A program made the translations under genes and the position numbers. A DNA stretch of 64,000 bases from Cotesia glomerata (taxonomy: Eukaryota; Arthropoda; Insecta; Hymenoptera; Braconidae): positions 21,582,144-21,646,143 of the forward strand of contig NC_058162.1 of the NCBI RefSeq assembly GCF_020080835.1. Reading direction: 5' to 3'. Positions 1-13,328 of the stretch are shown piece after piece (position 1 is the first letter of the stretch; each line of letters begins with the position of its first letter). The notes under the pieces are model-generated. The model did no database searches and was not told the DNA's origin. It was given only the letters and a program-made list of their open reading frames with translations.

Positions 1-2977
1 TATCATTATAGGGTGTTGAGATAATATTTTTTTAGAATTTTTATGACGTGATTTGTCAAACAGGACAGTAATACACAAAGTTATTAACGAGAAATTTAAT
101 TAAAAATCCTCTAACAATTTACTTTATTCTAGGTTTATTAAAAAAGTGTTTAATAATTCACAGAGGAATATTTTTGCAAAAAGTCTAGATTTTTTTATTA
201 TAAAAGTTGAAATTTGTAGCTGAAATTAATTTATACTTTTAATGAATAATAATTCAAATGAAAAAAATTTTTTAAAAGTGAACTTTGAACTTTACATTTT
301 CTATTAAAAGAAATATGACTAATTTATAGATTTGAGAATTTTGTAATCAATAGTCAATAATCAATAATTATTAACAAAAAATTAATTAAAAATTATAATT
401 TCAGGTATATGAAAATTTACTTTTTATTAGTCAATCAATGTTTAGAATTGTTCAATCTTAAATAATTAGTAAATTTAAAAATAAGGTTCTTATATTTTAA
501 TTAATTTAAATCAGGATGTTGTAGACCAAATCGATGTTATGTTTTTTATTTCATTTATTTTAAGATGCGACGTTTCGTCAGTTTTATTCTGACATCATCA
601 GGTACCTATGTGTTTACAAACAAATAAACAATTAACAATTTTCATGTAAAATCAAAAACTCAATACAAATATCTAAAAAATAAATTAATAAATACCTTAA
701 AATTTTACAATATAAAAACACAGTCCTTAATTTACAAAAAATTACTGCGCATGACATTTTAATATACAAACAAATTTTTTTATTTTATTTTTATACTAGA
801 CGACCCGGTGAACTTCGTATCATCTACATGTATTTGTGAAAAGTATAGTCAAAACTTGATACAAAATTTTTATTTACATTAAATGCAACATATTTATACA
901 CTTAATTAATTTTAAAGCTTTCCGATGGACTACATTTTTTATCTTTTCTTGCAGTGCGTAAATATATAAAGATGATGGTTTCCCGACTCACGAACAGTCG
1001 TCAGGTCGTCTTCTCCTTGGTATTTTGAAACAATAACAATAAAAAATTTCTTGCGCACTGACAATCTGATGATAGATTTTATTCATTGGCTTGAAATTAA
1101 TTTATTTCTTTTAACAACTAACTGACACTTTTTTTTATTTCTGAAAACAAAACAGACCAAAAAGATCGGACCTCACTTCACAGCTAGGAACGGACCCAAA
1201 GAGATCGGACCTCATTACTCAGCTCAGAACATTGTGTATTGGAAAACTAAATTGTCGTTTTTAGTATTTTCTGTTGTTTATTATTTATGTTTTTCACCGT
1301 TTAAACTTCCCTGAACTTCCAAAATTTCCTGTTTCTCTTGAGATTTTATCAAATTTTATATCTGTAGGAACTGATATTTGAAGAATATGAATTTTTTGAC
1401 AATTAATACCCCCGCACTCTTATGTGAGGGAGGAATTTCATAAGATCCTATTCGAGATGATTTCTACATTATAAATAAAAGATTCTTACAAAACTTCGAG
1501 TCTATAGAAACTATTGTTTGGAAATGATAGTTTTTCATTGCTGACGACCCCGCAATCCTTTTTGGGGTTAGAATTTGATAAAATCCATTCTTAGCTGAAC
1601 TTAAAACTATACACGAAGATTCCTACCAAATTTAGAGTCTGTAGAAAGTTACAGTTTGGAGATAGAAATTTAACATTCTAACACCCACCCCCGCTACCTT
1701 TATTAGGGTGGGTTGCTGTAAAATCCGTTCTTAAAACATTTCCGCACCACATATGGAAGACTCCAACTAAATTTGCCGTCTGTGAGATCTATAATTTGAA
1801 AATTAAAAATTTTCATTGTTAATATCTGCCCCGCAACCCCCTGTGGAGTGAGCTATCGTGAAATTCGTCCATAGATTATTTCTATATCCCTTACAGAAGA
1901 TTCCTACCAAATTTGGAGTCTATAGGATCCATAGTTTAAAAACGGGAATTATTCATTGTTAACGCCCCCGCAATTCCCTTTGGGGGAGGATTTTTTGAAA
2001 ATTATTATGACATACAAACCTTCTCCTGAAAATTTTGAAGACAACAAAAAAAAAATTAGCCCAATCGGTCCAGCCGTTCTCAAGTGATGCGTGGACATAC
2101 ATGCGGCATTTTATTTTTATTTATATAGATTTAGAGTCCGTAATAAATAAAATGAACCATATCCAATTAAATATATTAAAAAGCTCGTCAAAAAAATTTT
2201 TTCCTATTATTCTCTAGTCAATATTGAAAAAAAAAATAATAATAGAACTGATATATGATTTAAATTTATTTCAATCGATTTCGAAAACAATATTGATAAA
2301 ATTGATATTTATCTAATTAGTAAATTTAAAAATAAGGTTTTTATATTAAAAAAAAAAATAATAATAATAATAATAAAACTGATATATGATTTAAATTTAT
2401 TTCAATCGATTTCGAGAACAATATTGATGAAATTAATATTTATCTAAATAGAAATTTACATTATAAAGCAAATTAGATGAACTTTACAGTAACAATTAAT
2501 CATTATAAATAAAAGTTAATAGAAGTGGCTATAAAATGATTATGCCTTTCACCCCGTTATGAGTGTATTTATATTTATAATACATATACATCCATATAAA
2601 TATATATTCTGGATGTTCTTATTCTCTCCAAGTACTTTCAAGTATCATTATCTGAAACAAAAGGCCACAATCTACCCTCGCGTTTTTATTTGCTCATCCG
2701 ACACGCCCGTGACCAAATGACTAGTAGGCTAGTCTAGTACATGCTTTAATAACACCATAAATAACATAACAAGTCAGGTGTAACAGTTATGTTATTACAT
2801 TCAAAGACACGTACAAATATGTCTATTAAAAATATTTTCTCACGTATCTGTGACTTATGACTTTATTTTATTTTTTACTATTCGGATAAAAACAAACAAA
2901 GTTGCTTGTTAAATAAAATATTTATGTCAACCTATTTACAAGTTCAAATATTTAAATAATAATAATTATATTTTCAG
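1..2977. other. Repeat-rich non-coding stretch upstream of the first visible Lis-1 exon
   Basis: This is either an intron or the 5' flank of Lis-1, because the visible Lis-1 frame starts in mid-protein at 2978. No part of it reads as the missing Lis-1 N-terminus or as any other conserved protein. Much of it is old repeat DNA, including the tandem array at about 1385-2040. A short motif at 572-605, of the type seen in many insect repeats (CGACGTTTCGTC followed by a CATCATCAGG-like end), also marks a repeat. The reading frame at 2035-2217 begins inside the repeat and shows no protein-like composition. Confidence 0.6.
1385..2040. repeat. Degenerate tandem array, about five units of roughly 125-135 bp
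   Basis: Each unit carries the same ordered blocks: a C-rich core (CCCCGCAA-like, then a G run), a block like TAAAATCC-TTCTTAGA, then GATTCCTACCAAATTTGGAG and CTATAG. Units begin near 1395, 1530, 1670, 1800 and 1950 and are clearly diverged from one another. The array lies inside a longer repeat that appears to run from about 795 (CGACCCGGTGAACTTCGT) to about 2125 (CCAGCCGTTCTCAAGTGATG). I do not recognise the family. Confidence 0.55.
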
Positions 2978-5900
2978 AAATAAGGCGATCGCAGACTATT
3001 TAAGTACCAATGGTTATCAAGATGCTCTGGAAGCATTCAAAAAGGAAGCTGATATGCCAGGAGAAGTTGAACGTAAATACGGTGGATTGCTTGAGAAAAA
3101 ATGGACCTCCGTCATACGGCTACAGAAAAAGGTTAATACTTTGTTATTATTATTTTTAGGACTTTTAATTACTGCAAATAATAAAAATAATAAACTATAT
3201 TAACAAGTACAATGTTAAATAATTATTTAACGTGTGAAATTCACATAATAATAACAGCGGTGATGATGGCGATGTTGATAATAATAATAAATGTAAATTA
3301 CAGGTAATGGAATTAGAGTCTAAGCTGTCTGAAGCTGAGAAAGAATTCATAGAGGGTGCACCAACGCGAGGAAAACGTTCGTCAACAGAATGGATTCCCA
3401 GGCCACCTGAGAAACACTGTCTAACTGGTCACAGAGCGCCAATAAATCGAGTTATTTTTCATCCTGTATTCAGTCTTATTGTATCAGCGAGTGAAGATGC
3501 GACAATTAAAGTAATTATTTTTTTTTTCTTTATATTTAGATGTTGGAACTGTTTTCCATATTGATTCAATTAAAACTTTCTCTGATAAAATAAATACTTG
3601 CCTCCAGCAATTGTCAGTTTGATAATTGAATTGATCAAGGGGTTACATGGATTTCACGGCTTCAAAAAATCGATTTTTTTTATTGTCTTATTAAATTCTA
3701 CAACATCTCTAGAATGTTGTCCTGAAGTTTCAAGTCAATCCGAGTAATAGTTTCGGAGGTACAGTTTTAAAAAGTTGCGCGCTCAAGGCGCTGTTTTTTT
3801 TGGGGTTGCGGTCAACCAGTCAGATCGACAACATTCCGAATTATTAAAATTCTAGAAAATTAAAAATTCCGCTACATTCAAAGTTTATAAAATACATTAG
3901 CTTAAATCGAATACCAGCCGAAAAACAATTTTGAAAATTATAAAACACTGAGCTATCGAATATAGGTAAACATAAATCTTATATTCCTCAAGAGTTAAAA
4001 TTAATTTAATTTCGAAAAAGGTTCGTCCCGACGTATATTCATCCGAATACTTATCTATCCGAATAATGATTCGGCCGAAAATTACTCATCCAAATAACTA
4101 TTATTTACATTTTTCGGCTAAATGAGTGTTGGTCTGTTCATTCATTTTGGCGTAAAAATTTTCGTTGTTATGTTTTGCACGCCTCATAGCGCGAAGCGCG
4201 TGAGGTTGTGCTTTACACTCGACTCGTCAAGGTCAAGCAATTTTGTGATCTTTAAATGTCTCTATCACAACCATATTACACTTATACAATAATATAAGTA
4301 GATGTACACGGAGAAAACACTTAAATTAAACCATCTTTTACTTTCTAAAATCATTTCATGTAGCTATTTTGAAAAAAATTTTACGTGGACGTCCGGATGT
4401 CACCCCATTTTGGATGTACCAATGATTACTCCCGAACAAATTGATATTTCAAGACCGGACTTTTTTTATTAGTTTACGAATGCGATGAACTGGGTCCGTA
4501 TTTCATATCAGTAGCCTTGTTTACGTATTTTTTTTTTAAATTGAATTTTTATTAAAATTTATTACGATATAACCGTACAAAGACAAACGAATTTTTCTTA
4601 TTTGTCACGTGAAAACTATGGCGCCACTTGATAAAGCTAGATTTTTTTAGACTGCGTGCGCATATGACAAGAATCAAGGGTGCTGATATTTAAAAAAAAA
4701 AAAATACTCTGTAAGAAATTACTTAATTATAATTTTCTTTTTTTTTATCAGTTACACAATTTATTTTTTCTTAAAAAATGAATGAGCGTTATGAGGCGTG
4801 CACTTTTGGATTTTCCAAACTTTTTTTAATTTATTGAGACTTTGTGACTTTGAAAGATTCTGTTAATATAGCTTTAGTTTTTTCTTTATTCAAGATTATA
4901 TTTTTCGGAATTTTAAAATTTGTAAAATTAACGATTTTAAATTACATTTAATATTTACTTTTATATTAAATTTTTAATTACATTTAATATTTATTTTTTT
5001 TCCGAGAACTCGCCGGAAATGACGTCACAATGGCAGACTTTTTAATATTTTTTTTCAAAAATTTCAGTAGTCCGTTATTTAAAATGTATCTTTAAGACAG
5101 TAAAAAGTTTGAATTAAATATTTCATTTTTTATATTAAAAAAAAATTGTTAAAAATAGGCCATTTTTTTCCGGAGGAAACCCATGTAACCCCTTAATTGA
5201 AAGTGAAAAGTAATGAATATGTAAAAAAAATATTTTTTTTTGATAACTAGGTATGGGATTTTGAAAGCGGAGAATTCGAACGTACCCTGAAGGGACACAC
5301 AGACAGCGTGCAGGATGTAGCATTCGATGCGTCAGGAAAATTACTGGTATCATGCAGCGCAGATATGTCTATAAAGATATGGGACTTTCACCAGTCGTTT
5401 GCGTGTGTTAAAACAATGCACGGTCATGATCATAACGTAAATTCAGTTGCATTCGTACCACAGGGTGACTTCGTAGTAAGTGCCTCGCGGGATAAGACCA
5501 TTAAAATATGGGAAGTAGCCACAGGTTACTGTGTAAAAACATTAACTGGCCACAGAGAATGGGTCAGAATGGCAAGGGTCAGTCCTTGTGGTGAACTAAT
5601 TGCCAGTTGTTCTAATGATCAGACCGTAAGGGTATGGCACATGGCCACTAAAGAGACCAAAGTATGTATTTTATTTCAAATTCAATAATTATTAGTTACT
5701 AGTTACTGATTTCTCCTATTATTTATTACAGGTCGAACTGCGTGACCACGACCACGTTGTCGAATGCATTGCCTGGGCACCAGAAAGCGCAAGAGCAGCA
5801 ATAAATGCTGCCGCTGGTGCTGACAATAAAGGAGCACACGAGGGTCCATTCTTAGCGTCAGGATCGCGTGACAAGTCGATTCGCGTATGGGATGTCAGTG

Positions 5901-8900
5901 TTGGTGTTTGTCTATTTGTACTTCTTGGTCATGACAACTGGGTACGCGGAATCGTCTTCCATCCTGGCGGTAAATTCATTGTCAGTGTGTCAGACGACAA
6001 GACAATGAGAGTTTGGGACACTCGTAATAAACGTGCTATGAAGACGCTTGAGGCACACGTTCACTTTTGCACTTCTATTGGTAAGTTTTTTTAACAATTA
6101 TTAGGTGTATTTAGGTCATGATAATAATGATATTAAATAATCAAAGTATACTTATCAATTTATGATGATTTTTTTATTTATTCAATTTTGCGATGCTTCG
6201 TCATATAATTCCAATTTAACGGGCTTCTATGAAATAATATTAAAAGTCTATTAGAATTAAGTAACATTTATTTTCGAATAAGGTAAAAGCCCTAATTATT
6301 GACATTAAGGTAAAGTACCCAGTACTTGAACACTTATAAAAATGGGACCAGTATTTGAACAAACTTTTCGAATTGTTGTAATACAAAATCTGTAAATGTA
6401 TTATGAGTAATAAGCGCATATTATAATTATTCAATGATACAGTAATTGATTTCTGTAAGTTTTTTCAATTATAAGTCAAAAAAATTATATTTTTGTTAAT
6501 TTAAAAGTTTCCATGTCTAGAATAGCCGATAGATGCTATTTTTTTCATGAAAAAGGTATTAAATGGTAAGCTGAACAATCAGTGAAAAAAAAACGATATA
6601 TCATCATTTTAAGTAAAAAAAATTGTACCACCCAATGAAATAGTCTTTTTTAAATAATACACATTTTTTGCTAAGACATAAACGATAATTTTTAGATTAA
6701 ATTTTAGCGTCTAACTATACCTCCAAATTTTCAAAGCGGTACCCAGAATTTGAACAAGCTGGGGCCGTATAATTTTAACAGCACTCTAACCTTTAATAGA
6801 TTTATAGACTAGTGATCAGCATTGTGATTTATATTAATTACTGCAAATTAAATAAGTTTTATAGCTAAAAATTAGTGTAGTTTAAAATTATTTAATGTTT
6901 TGAATTGAGTTTATTTGATTTATTATTGAAAATTTGCGTTGTCATTCATAATAAATGTAATTAAAAAATTAAATACAAATATTCCTCATTTTTAAATGAA
7001 CATATTAAATATTCACAGTATTATTTTTAATATTATTCAATAATATGTTATAATTCTTTTGATATTTCAATAAAACGTTGAAAATTGTTGCTATGCCTAT
7101 TGCCGTATATTTTATCAGTTCAACTACTGCTCCCGGAGTGTTCAACTACTGCGGCTTATCAGAATTGATTGTTTAACTACTACTCCTTTCATAGTCTATC
7201 TTAAAAACGTTGTCAAAATATAAATAATCAATTATCTGCGTTATTTTAAATTTCAATCAATTCAAAATTGTTTATACTTTCATGAAAATCTCTAATTTTA
7301 ACTAACAATCACATCTTTATGTATTAAAAATAGGGTCGAATACGGTTTACTTTGAAACCTGTTCAACTACTGGGTACTTTGCCTTAATTAATTTTAAATA
7401 ATTAAATAGATTATCCGGATACACCAATTATTGATAGGTTAAAAAACTGATTGATCTAATTATTGACATATCTTAACCCCAATTATTGACACGTATACTG
7501 CGTATGCGTCGAATCATTTGCTTATTCTTATTTATCGAAACTTATTATTAAGTAATCAGTATTATTAAAGTTTATTAATAATAATTTCCATAAATGATTA
7601 ATTGATATTAAAAATACAAAAATTAATTTAAAAATAATGTATTGAATCAGAAGAGTTCAAATTCTTACAGTAAATTTTTTAAGTTAAAGTAAAAAAAAGG
7701 TCTCATAGCGCTGTCAAGTAGCTGTCAATATGAGATCAACTTAAAAATTATGAACTAGTTATTGACACCCATTATTTAAATCCACAGATTCGGTAGAATC
7801 TGGCGCCAAGTTCCGTTCAAATCCATTGTAAATGGAGCGCCAGACTACCGAGTGTGTTTACTGTAAGCAGAACGGTATTTCGAGGTTGCAAAATTTTATT
7901 TAATTCTACGGTACTTTTTGTTCCTAAATTTTATATTATAACAGTAATTCATACTTTATTTTACTGATATTAGTTCATTATATTCAATTATAACAATTAA
8001 TCTACTTGAAATTATAAAATTTTATCAACGTAAACTATAGCAAGTTCAAAAATTTCGATCCTGACTTTTTTCGATGTAAAAAGTGACATGCCACAGACTA
8101 AATAATATGAGAATGCATGGTAATCCTCCAATAGATGGGAAACTACAGTTAAAAAAATACATTTCACAGCTTGCATCTATACCCACCAGGGTGCGCTGGA
8201 ATTATTTTTACATAAACTGTAGCTTCAAGGGGATAGTTTGCTATAAAAAATGCAGCCAACGCGAGATTTAAGTTGGTACCAATTGTAAATTTTTATTATA
8301 ATTACAAAAAATACTAAAATCTGAACAAAAACAGTTTCACTGTAAAAAAATCGCGCCAAGTCCACGTTCATAAGACTATTAAGAAAAAAGAAATTTTTTT
8401 TTTCTTTACAAAAAGATATAAAATAAAAAAATAAAAAAATCAAAGTAACCGATATGATTGTATAAGATTTTCGGAAATTAAAAAAAATTTTGGAACGTAC
8501 TTGGTGTGCGTCATTATATATTTCAATTTTATTAAAGTCCTAGTAAATAGATTTTACGAATTTCATTCAAAGTAAAATATTTTGCAACCACGCACACTAA
8601 ATACGTTCCAAAATTTTTTTTTTAATTTTTAAATTTACAACAAAATTTTTTTTAATTTCCGAAAATCTTATACAATCATATCGGTTACTTGTATTTTTTT
8701 ATTTTTTTATTTTATATCTTTTTGTAAAGAAAAAAAAATTTTCTTTTTTCTTAATAGTTTTATGAACGTGGACTTGGCGCGATTTTTTTTACAGTGAAAC
8801 TGTTATTGTTCAGATATTATAAAGCATACAATTAATTTCAATTATTCAATTTTATAAATTTTATATATTGTTAATTAAAAAAAAAAAAAAAAAAGATCAT

Positions 8901-9601
8901 ATTATTAGATGAAGAAATTAATTTAAACTCAGCATTTCAAAAAAATGCTTTTCTAATCAAAGTTGTTAAGAAAATAGACGCTCGTAAGCTGGTTTGATGA
9001 ACTGGTGCTAACTTTATTTTTGTTTTAATAATTAATATTTAATATTTTTAACTGACAGTAATTTTTTTTCAATTTTTTAATTAATTAAAATTTATATGAT
9101 AGTTATTCTTATTACAGATAATTAAATATATTTAAAAATAATTTAGGATGTCAATATTTAGACCCCTGTCAATAATTAGGGCTTTTACCTTATTGTGTTT
9201 TAACAAATGGTTGTTTTTTATCGTGATATAAACTCCAAATCATTAGAATAATGGCGACATCTTGTAATAATTATACTAAAATTTTTAATCGGAAATTTAA
9301 TGACGGTCATAAATCATTTGAGTGTGATGGATTAAATTAAATAGTTTTAAAAAATAATCAATTGATTATTTTGTAACTAAATGACTATCAAAGTTGGGAT
9401 AAAATTAACGAAGCCTCGCGAGGTAGAATAAATAATTAAATTAACTTTTATACTCTGACTATTTCATATCATTGATAATTGTAATTACTAATTAATACTA
9501 ATGGAAATAAAATAAATTATTCAACAGATTTTCACAAAAGCCATCCTTATGTGGTAACTGGTAGCGTAGATCAGACAGTGAAAATTTGGGAATGTCGCTA
9601 G
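2978..9601 (+). CDS. Lis-1: Lis-1 (PAFAH1B1), dynein regulator; 5'-truncated by the window edge
   Basis: Lis-1 binds cytoplasmic dynein and, with NudE, controls microtubule-based transport, nuclear positioning and spindle function. Five exons are visible: 2978-3131, 3304-3510, 5251-5661, 5732-6080 and 9528-9601. All introns are GT-AG, and the exon lengths join in one frame ending in TAG at 9599-9601. They encode about 397 residues. Human LIS1 has 410, so only about a dozen N-terminal residues are missing. The frame opens in the LisH dimerisation motif ([20 protein letters not shown]), continues through the coiled coil ([25 protein letters not shown]) and then a seven-blade WD40 propeller with repeated GH and WD/IW pairs, ending in VKIWECR. 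The long introns 3 and 5 hold transposons. Identity is secure. The first coding exon must lie left of the window. Confidence 0.97.
3637..5194. mobile_element. DNA transposon, non-autonomous, in Lis-1 intron 3
   Basis: The ends form an inverted repeat, AAGGGGTTACATGG at 3637-3650 and CCATGTAACCCCTT at 5181-5194, spanning 1558 bp. There is no coding capacity. A second inverted pair (GCACGCCTCATA near 4180 and TATGAGGCGTGC near 4790) marks an inner repeat, and part of that inner repeat recurs at 36095-36350. No convincing target duplication was seen at the outer ends. Confidence 0.6.
6308..7384. mobile_element. TA-flanked DNA transposon nested inside the 6281-9190 element
   Basis: Inverted ends AGGTAAAGTACCCAGTACTT (6308) and the complement ...ACTGGGTACTTTGCCT (7384) are bordered by TA at 6306-6307 and 7385-7386. 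It sits directly inside the left end of the outer element, so it inserted later. The motif 'TTCAACTACTGC' or 'TTGAACA' recurs internally. It is non-coding. Confidence 0.65.
8310..8815. repeat. Long near-palindrome (foldback element)
   Basis: Two arms of about 200 bp, roughly 8320-8515 and 8595-8810, are inverted copies of each other. Recognisable paired blocks are AATCGCGCCAAGTCCACGTT and its complement near 8770, and ACCGATATGATTGTATAAG and its complement near 8670. The arms are AT-rich and non-coding. The reading frame at 8225-8443 (minus) is only one arm of this hairpin. Confidence 0.7.
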
Positions 9602-10242
9602 TCACCGAATTTTCGATATTTGTAAAATATTTTTTTTTTCTCTCAAAATATAAATATCGAAAATAAAATAAGTAAATGAAACCAAGACGAGGAAGACGAA
9701 GATCCAGATGCGCTTGTGGATGTAACGTGGATATTTAATAAAGGGAGTGAAAGATAAACCAAGTTAACGGCCGGATGAGTAAGCTAATTACATACAAAAG
9801 CTATCGTAAATACTACTACTATTATTAAAGAAAAAAAAAATAATATTAATACATGATAAACATATTATTAAGGCTCTTTAATTTATAATCAAATATAATC
9901 TACAGTATATTATTTAATGGTAATTTAACGATTTAAAATTAAATAATTAAACTGGAAATTTTATTAAATTTGGCGATTGCGGGGAGGACGCGCGTTCTTG
10001 CCCTTCGCTTTGGCATATTTTTTTTAAATTATTAAATCTTTCATTCTTTTTTTTTTTACTTTTAAACATTACGCGACGATCCTGTGTACATATATACATA
10101 TACATATATATATATATATACTAACAATGTTAAAATCAATGAAAATTTTTTTTATCTCTTGATGATTTTATTATTATTCTTTTAATAAAATTACTGCTCA
10201 AGCATATATTTATAATCAATATTTATTTATTACATGTTTTTC

Positions 10243-10273
<31 letters not shown>

Positions 10274-10763
10274 AAATTGAATTTGTCGCGAGAATATTGA
10301 CTGTATGACGTTGACGTAAAAATTTTTTAACGTCCTCCTCATGCTTCATACGACTTTACCTTGCAAATTAATTTTATTAATTAATTAATTAATTGAATAA
10401 ATAAACAGTAGTGGTATAATTGTGAACTATTATTAATTTTAAATTACATTTAAAGGTTTTATTGAAATAAAATTTTTTATAAACGGTGAGACGTCACGCG
10501 AGTCGAATTATTTCTTCTTTAATAATTAATTTCTTGTAAAAGTTATTAAATTTTATTTGTAAATTTTATTGTAATTGATGGTTAAAAATTGACTAAAAAG
10601 GCCTGACGTCCATCGTCTGAATAATTAACAGTTGATCCTACGTAGAAATTTATAGAAAAGTATTTGATTAAATAATGAGATTTAAAATACAACAATGGAG
10701 ATAAAAAATAAAAACATAATATGCACTGCAACTAAAAAAAAAAAAAAAAAAAAAACAACAAAT

Positions 10764-11280
10764 AACCATAATTATAAATAATTAAGAAAGACCTTAGTAC
10801 CTTGTAGTCATTTTTAAAATGAAGTTAACAACAAATAATGAGTTAATAAGTTAATGGTTTATATTATAGTTACACATTTTCAAATTTAGATTGTTAGTTT
10901 AATGTTTAAGACAAATGAAATAGAAAAACAAAAATGATAATTTAAAATTTGACAAATTAATAAAATTAATTTTAATCATCTATTATATTTATAACAATCA
11001 TTATTTTATAATTTATGACACGTGCAATTTTTTAAATCACTTCGTGTCTTTTTCTACGTCTTCTTTTGTTCAAGGTTGATTAAATTGTTAATATTATTAT
11101 TTTCTTAATTGTAGAATACATATTGAATACAAACAAATTTAATTATTAAGTCATTTTTTTAAAAATAATCATAATAATTATTAAAATTGTTTCCTAACTC
11201 GCGAGGCACCACTTAATTATTATATTAAATAAATTTATTATTTAGAATATTAATTTTTATTTTGAAATTTATTTTGCTTA
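10764..11280 (+). repeat. Repeat copy A, matching 18255-18850
   Basis: About 500 bp here align colinearly with 18255-18850. Shared blocks include ACCATAATTATAAATAATTA, GAAAGACCTTAGTACCTTGT, and ACTCGCGAGGCACCACTTAA (ACTCGCGAAGCACCACTTAA in copy B). Copy A keeps about 160 bp, roughly 10955-11105, that copy B lacks. Copy A also lacks the 232-bp transposon that sits in copy B. Confidence 0.8.
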
Positions 11281-12298
11281 TTTTATACATTAAATATTTA
11301 TAATTTTAACCAGAATTTCTGATTGTGCCAGACGATTATTGCAATAAATAATTTTTATTAACAGTATTTCAGGAAATTTTATCAGAAACTATTTTTCATT
11401 GTCTCAATAACGTCCATAATTATTTTATCTTCAAATTTTTATAATATAATCTTCACTTTCAATTTACTCTATTTGACTTGTTACTATTTACAAATTATCT
11501 ACGTATTTAATAACATTTTTTTATACATATATTTGAGTATAAATTACATATTTTAAATGACTAGTTCTTTAATATATACTATAACTTATCAATATAATTA
11601 ATTTATTTCTTAATAAAAACGCCTAAAAATTTTACTTGATAAAATTTACCAAAACGCCCTTTTAAGTCTCAACAATAAAATTTTTACCATGCGCATTATA
11701 ATAATTAGGGTTATTTAAGATGTATATTCTGATGCAATCATTAATAAATATTTTTGTTTCCATTAAAAAAATTAAATTAATTTTTTTTTACATACTCGAT
11801 TATCTGTGAAGTTTTTTTTCAATTTTTTTCCTTTAAATAAAAATTATTTATGGACGTTAATGAGTAAAAAATATAACCGTAAACGTACTATAGGATCGTA
11901 TGTCAACTTTATCCATTCATTTCTAGAAATAAAAGTATAAGTATCTTTGAAAATAAATATATATTTAAATAAAATATAATTAAATTGTAGATGCTTTCAT
12001 TATAGTGCAGAATGTTTTTCAATCTCGCTTCCTGGCGTGCTTATTTGGCAATCAACTTAATATTAATATCATTATATGAATTACTATTCGATAAAATAAG
12101 TATTAATTGATAATTTGTGATATACCCAGCAATTGTGTCAATAAAAATTTCTGGAAATCTATTTATTAAGCAAGTATAATTTATGATTTATTTTTACTAA
12201 AGTTTATTTATTTAATGCATTTTAATTTTTTACTAGAGTAGAGGTAAGTTAATTTTTGATTATAATTGTATGCTAATTGATTTTTTTAATCCCGTAGG

Positions 12299-12487
12299 TT
12301 ATTTTGAGTCATCAACGTCCATCGATGTATTAAATTTGCCAATTTTTTTTTCCTCATCACGTTTTTTGTTATAACGAATCCATAAGTACGAGAAATACCT
12401 AAGTACGCCTTTACGTGTTTCTTCGTTGTAAATATCTCGTAATTTTAATTTATTACATGAAATATTTGTATTTGTTTTTTCTTCCAT
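12299..12487 (-). CDS. Possible small basic/acidic protein, 62 aa, unassigned
   Basis: I do not recognise this frame. It starts with ATG at 12487 and reads a hydrophilic 62-residue protein with a central aromatic block (GVLRYFSYLWIRYNKK), a Lys/Glu-rich stretch and an acidic tail (MDVDDSK). A TATA-like run lies just upstream on the minus strand. In favour: more balanced amino-acid use than chance frames nearby, and a position at the left edge of the virus-like cluster. Against: short length and no known homology. It may be a chance frame. Confidence 0.25.
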   Translation of the reverse strand: MEEKTNTNISCNKLKLRDIYNEETRKGVLRYFSYLWIRYNKKRDEEKKIGKFNTSMDVDDSK

Positions 12488-13035
12488 TGTATTGTTACTA
12501 GTATATATTTAATTATCTATTGGCTAAATTTTCTTCTAATAAATATAGTAAATTATAATTATAAATCAGGAAAAAAAAACTGAATGAAAATGTAAATTTT
12601 GTAATTAAAAAAAATAATTTCTTTTAATTGTAAAGAAATAACATTTTCAAAATTAAAAAAAAAATTAATCTGTCGTTACTAAGCTTGAAGAATGAAAGCG
12701 TGTGATTGTAAAAAATTGAATTATGAAAATTTCAAGAAAAAATTTTCATTTTTCAAGTTTAAATTTATTTATTTACTTCACAAAATTACAGATATAGTTG
12801 TACATATAACTACATGTAATCCCTATAGAGACAAATGGTTGTCTGTACATAGGGTAGGGAAAAAGAGATAGGCTTAATGTCTAGTGATAAACAATAATAT
12901 TTATTACTAATTGAGTCACTCCTATGAGCCTTCAAAGAAAAATTACAATTAAATTTTGATATATTTAATATTTGGTTTTTAATATTTTAAGCCTTATTTT
13001 ATTTAGTATTTAAAAACTAAAATTGTATTATTTTA

Positions 13036-13328
13036 CACTGAGAAAAAAAAATACTTTTATTAAGAAAATTTTCTTGATGCAAGAACTCATGTTTTTGAAA
13101 ATTTTCAAGAATATATATTCTTAGCTCAAGAACTTGTTAAATTGATTGAAATAATTTTTACTTAATTTAAATAAAGCTGTTCTCTTGTTTATCTATTATT
13201 CAAAGATAAATATTGATGCTCTTCTCTTCAGAAATTAAAAATTAATAATAATAAAATATTTGATCGTTACCGAATTTCTTGAACCAAGAAATTGTTAATT
13301 GAGTAAAGGTATTTTTTTTTCACAGTGT
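13036..13328. mobile_element. Short inverted-repeat element (MITE)
   Basis: The ends pair as ACACTGAGAAAAAAAAATAC near 13036 and GTATTTTTTTTTCACAGTGT near 13325. Inside are repeated TTCTTGATxCAAGAA-like motifs. The same interior motif family recurs at about 38690-39130, 56080-56270 and 62880-63090, so this is a widespread repeat family in the locus. Confidence 0.55.

Larger units (their letters stand above)
6281..9190. mobile_element. TA-flanked DNA transposon in Lis-1 intron 5, outer element
   Basis: Terminal inverted repeats AGGTAAAAGCCCTAATTATT (6281) and its complement ending ...AATTAGGGCTTTTACCT (9190) are flanked on both sides by TA (6279-6280 and 9191-9192). The motif AATTATTGACA recurs several times inside, near 6296, 7440-7490 and 7755, as subterminal repeats do. 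It has no open reading frame of note. A TA duplication fits the Tc1/mariner type. The ends match those of the 232-bp elements at 18351 and 55826 in their first dozen bases. Confidence 0.7.
9602..13035. other. Lis-1 3' untranslated region and intergenic stretch
   Basis: The sequence after the Lis-1 stop is very AT-rich. It includes a TA/CATA simple repeat at about 10090-10120, poly-T and poly-A runs at 10240-10265 and 10736-10755, and repeat copy A at 10764-11280. No conserved protein could be read. The only open frame worth noting is the short minus-strand one at 12299-12487, listed separately. Confidence 0.6.
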
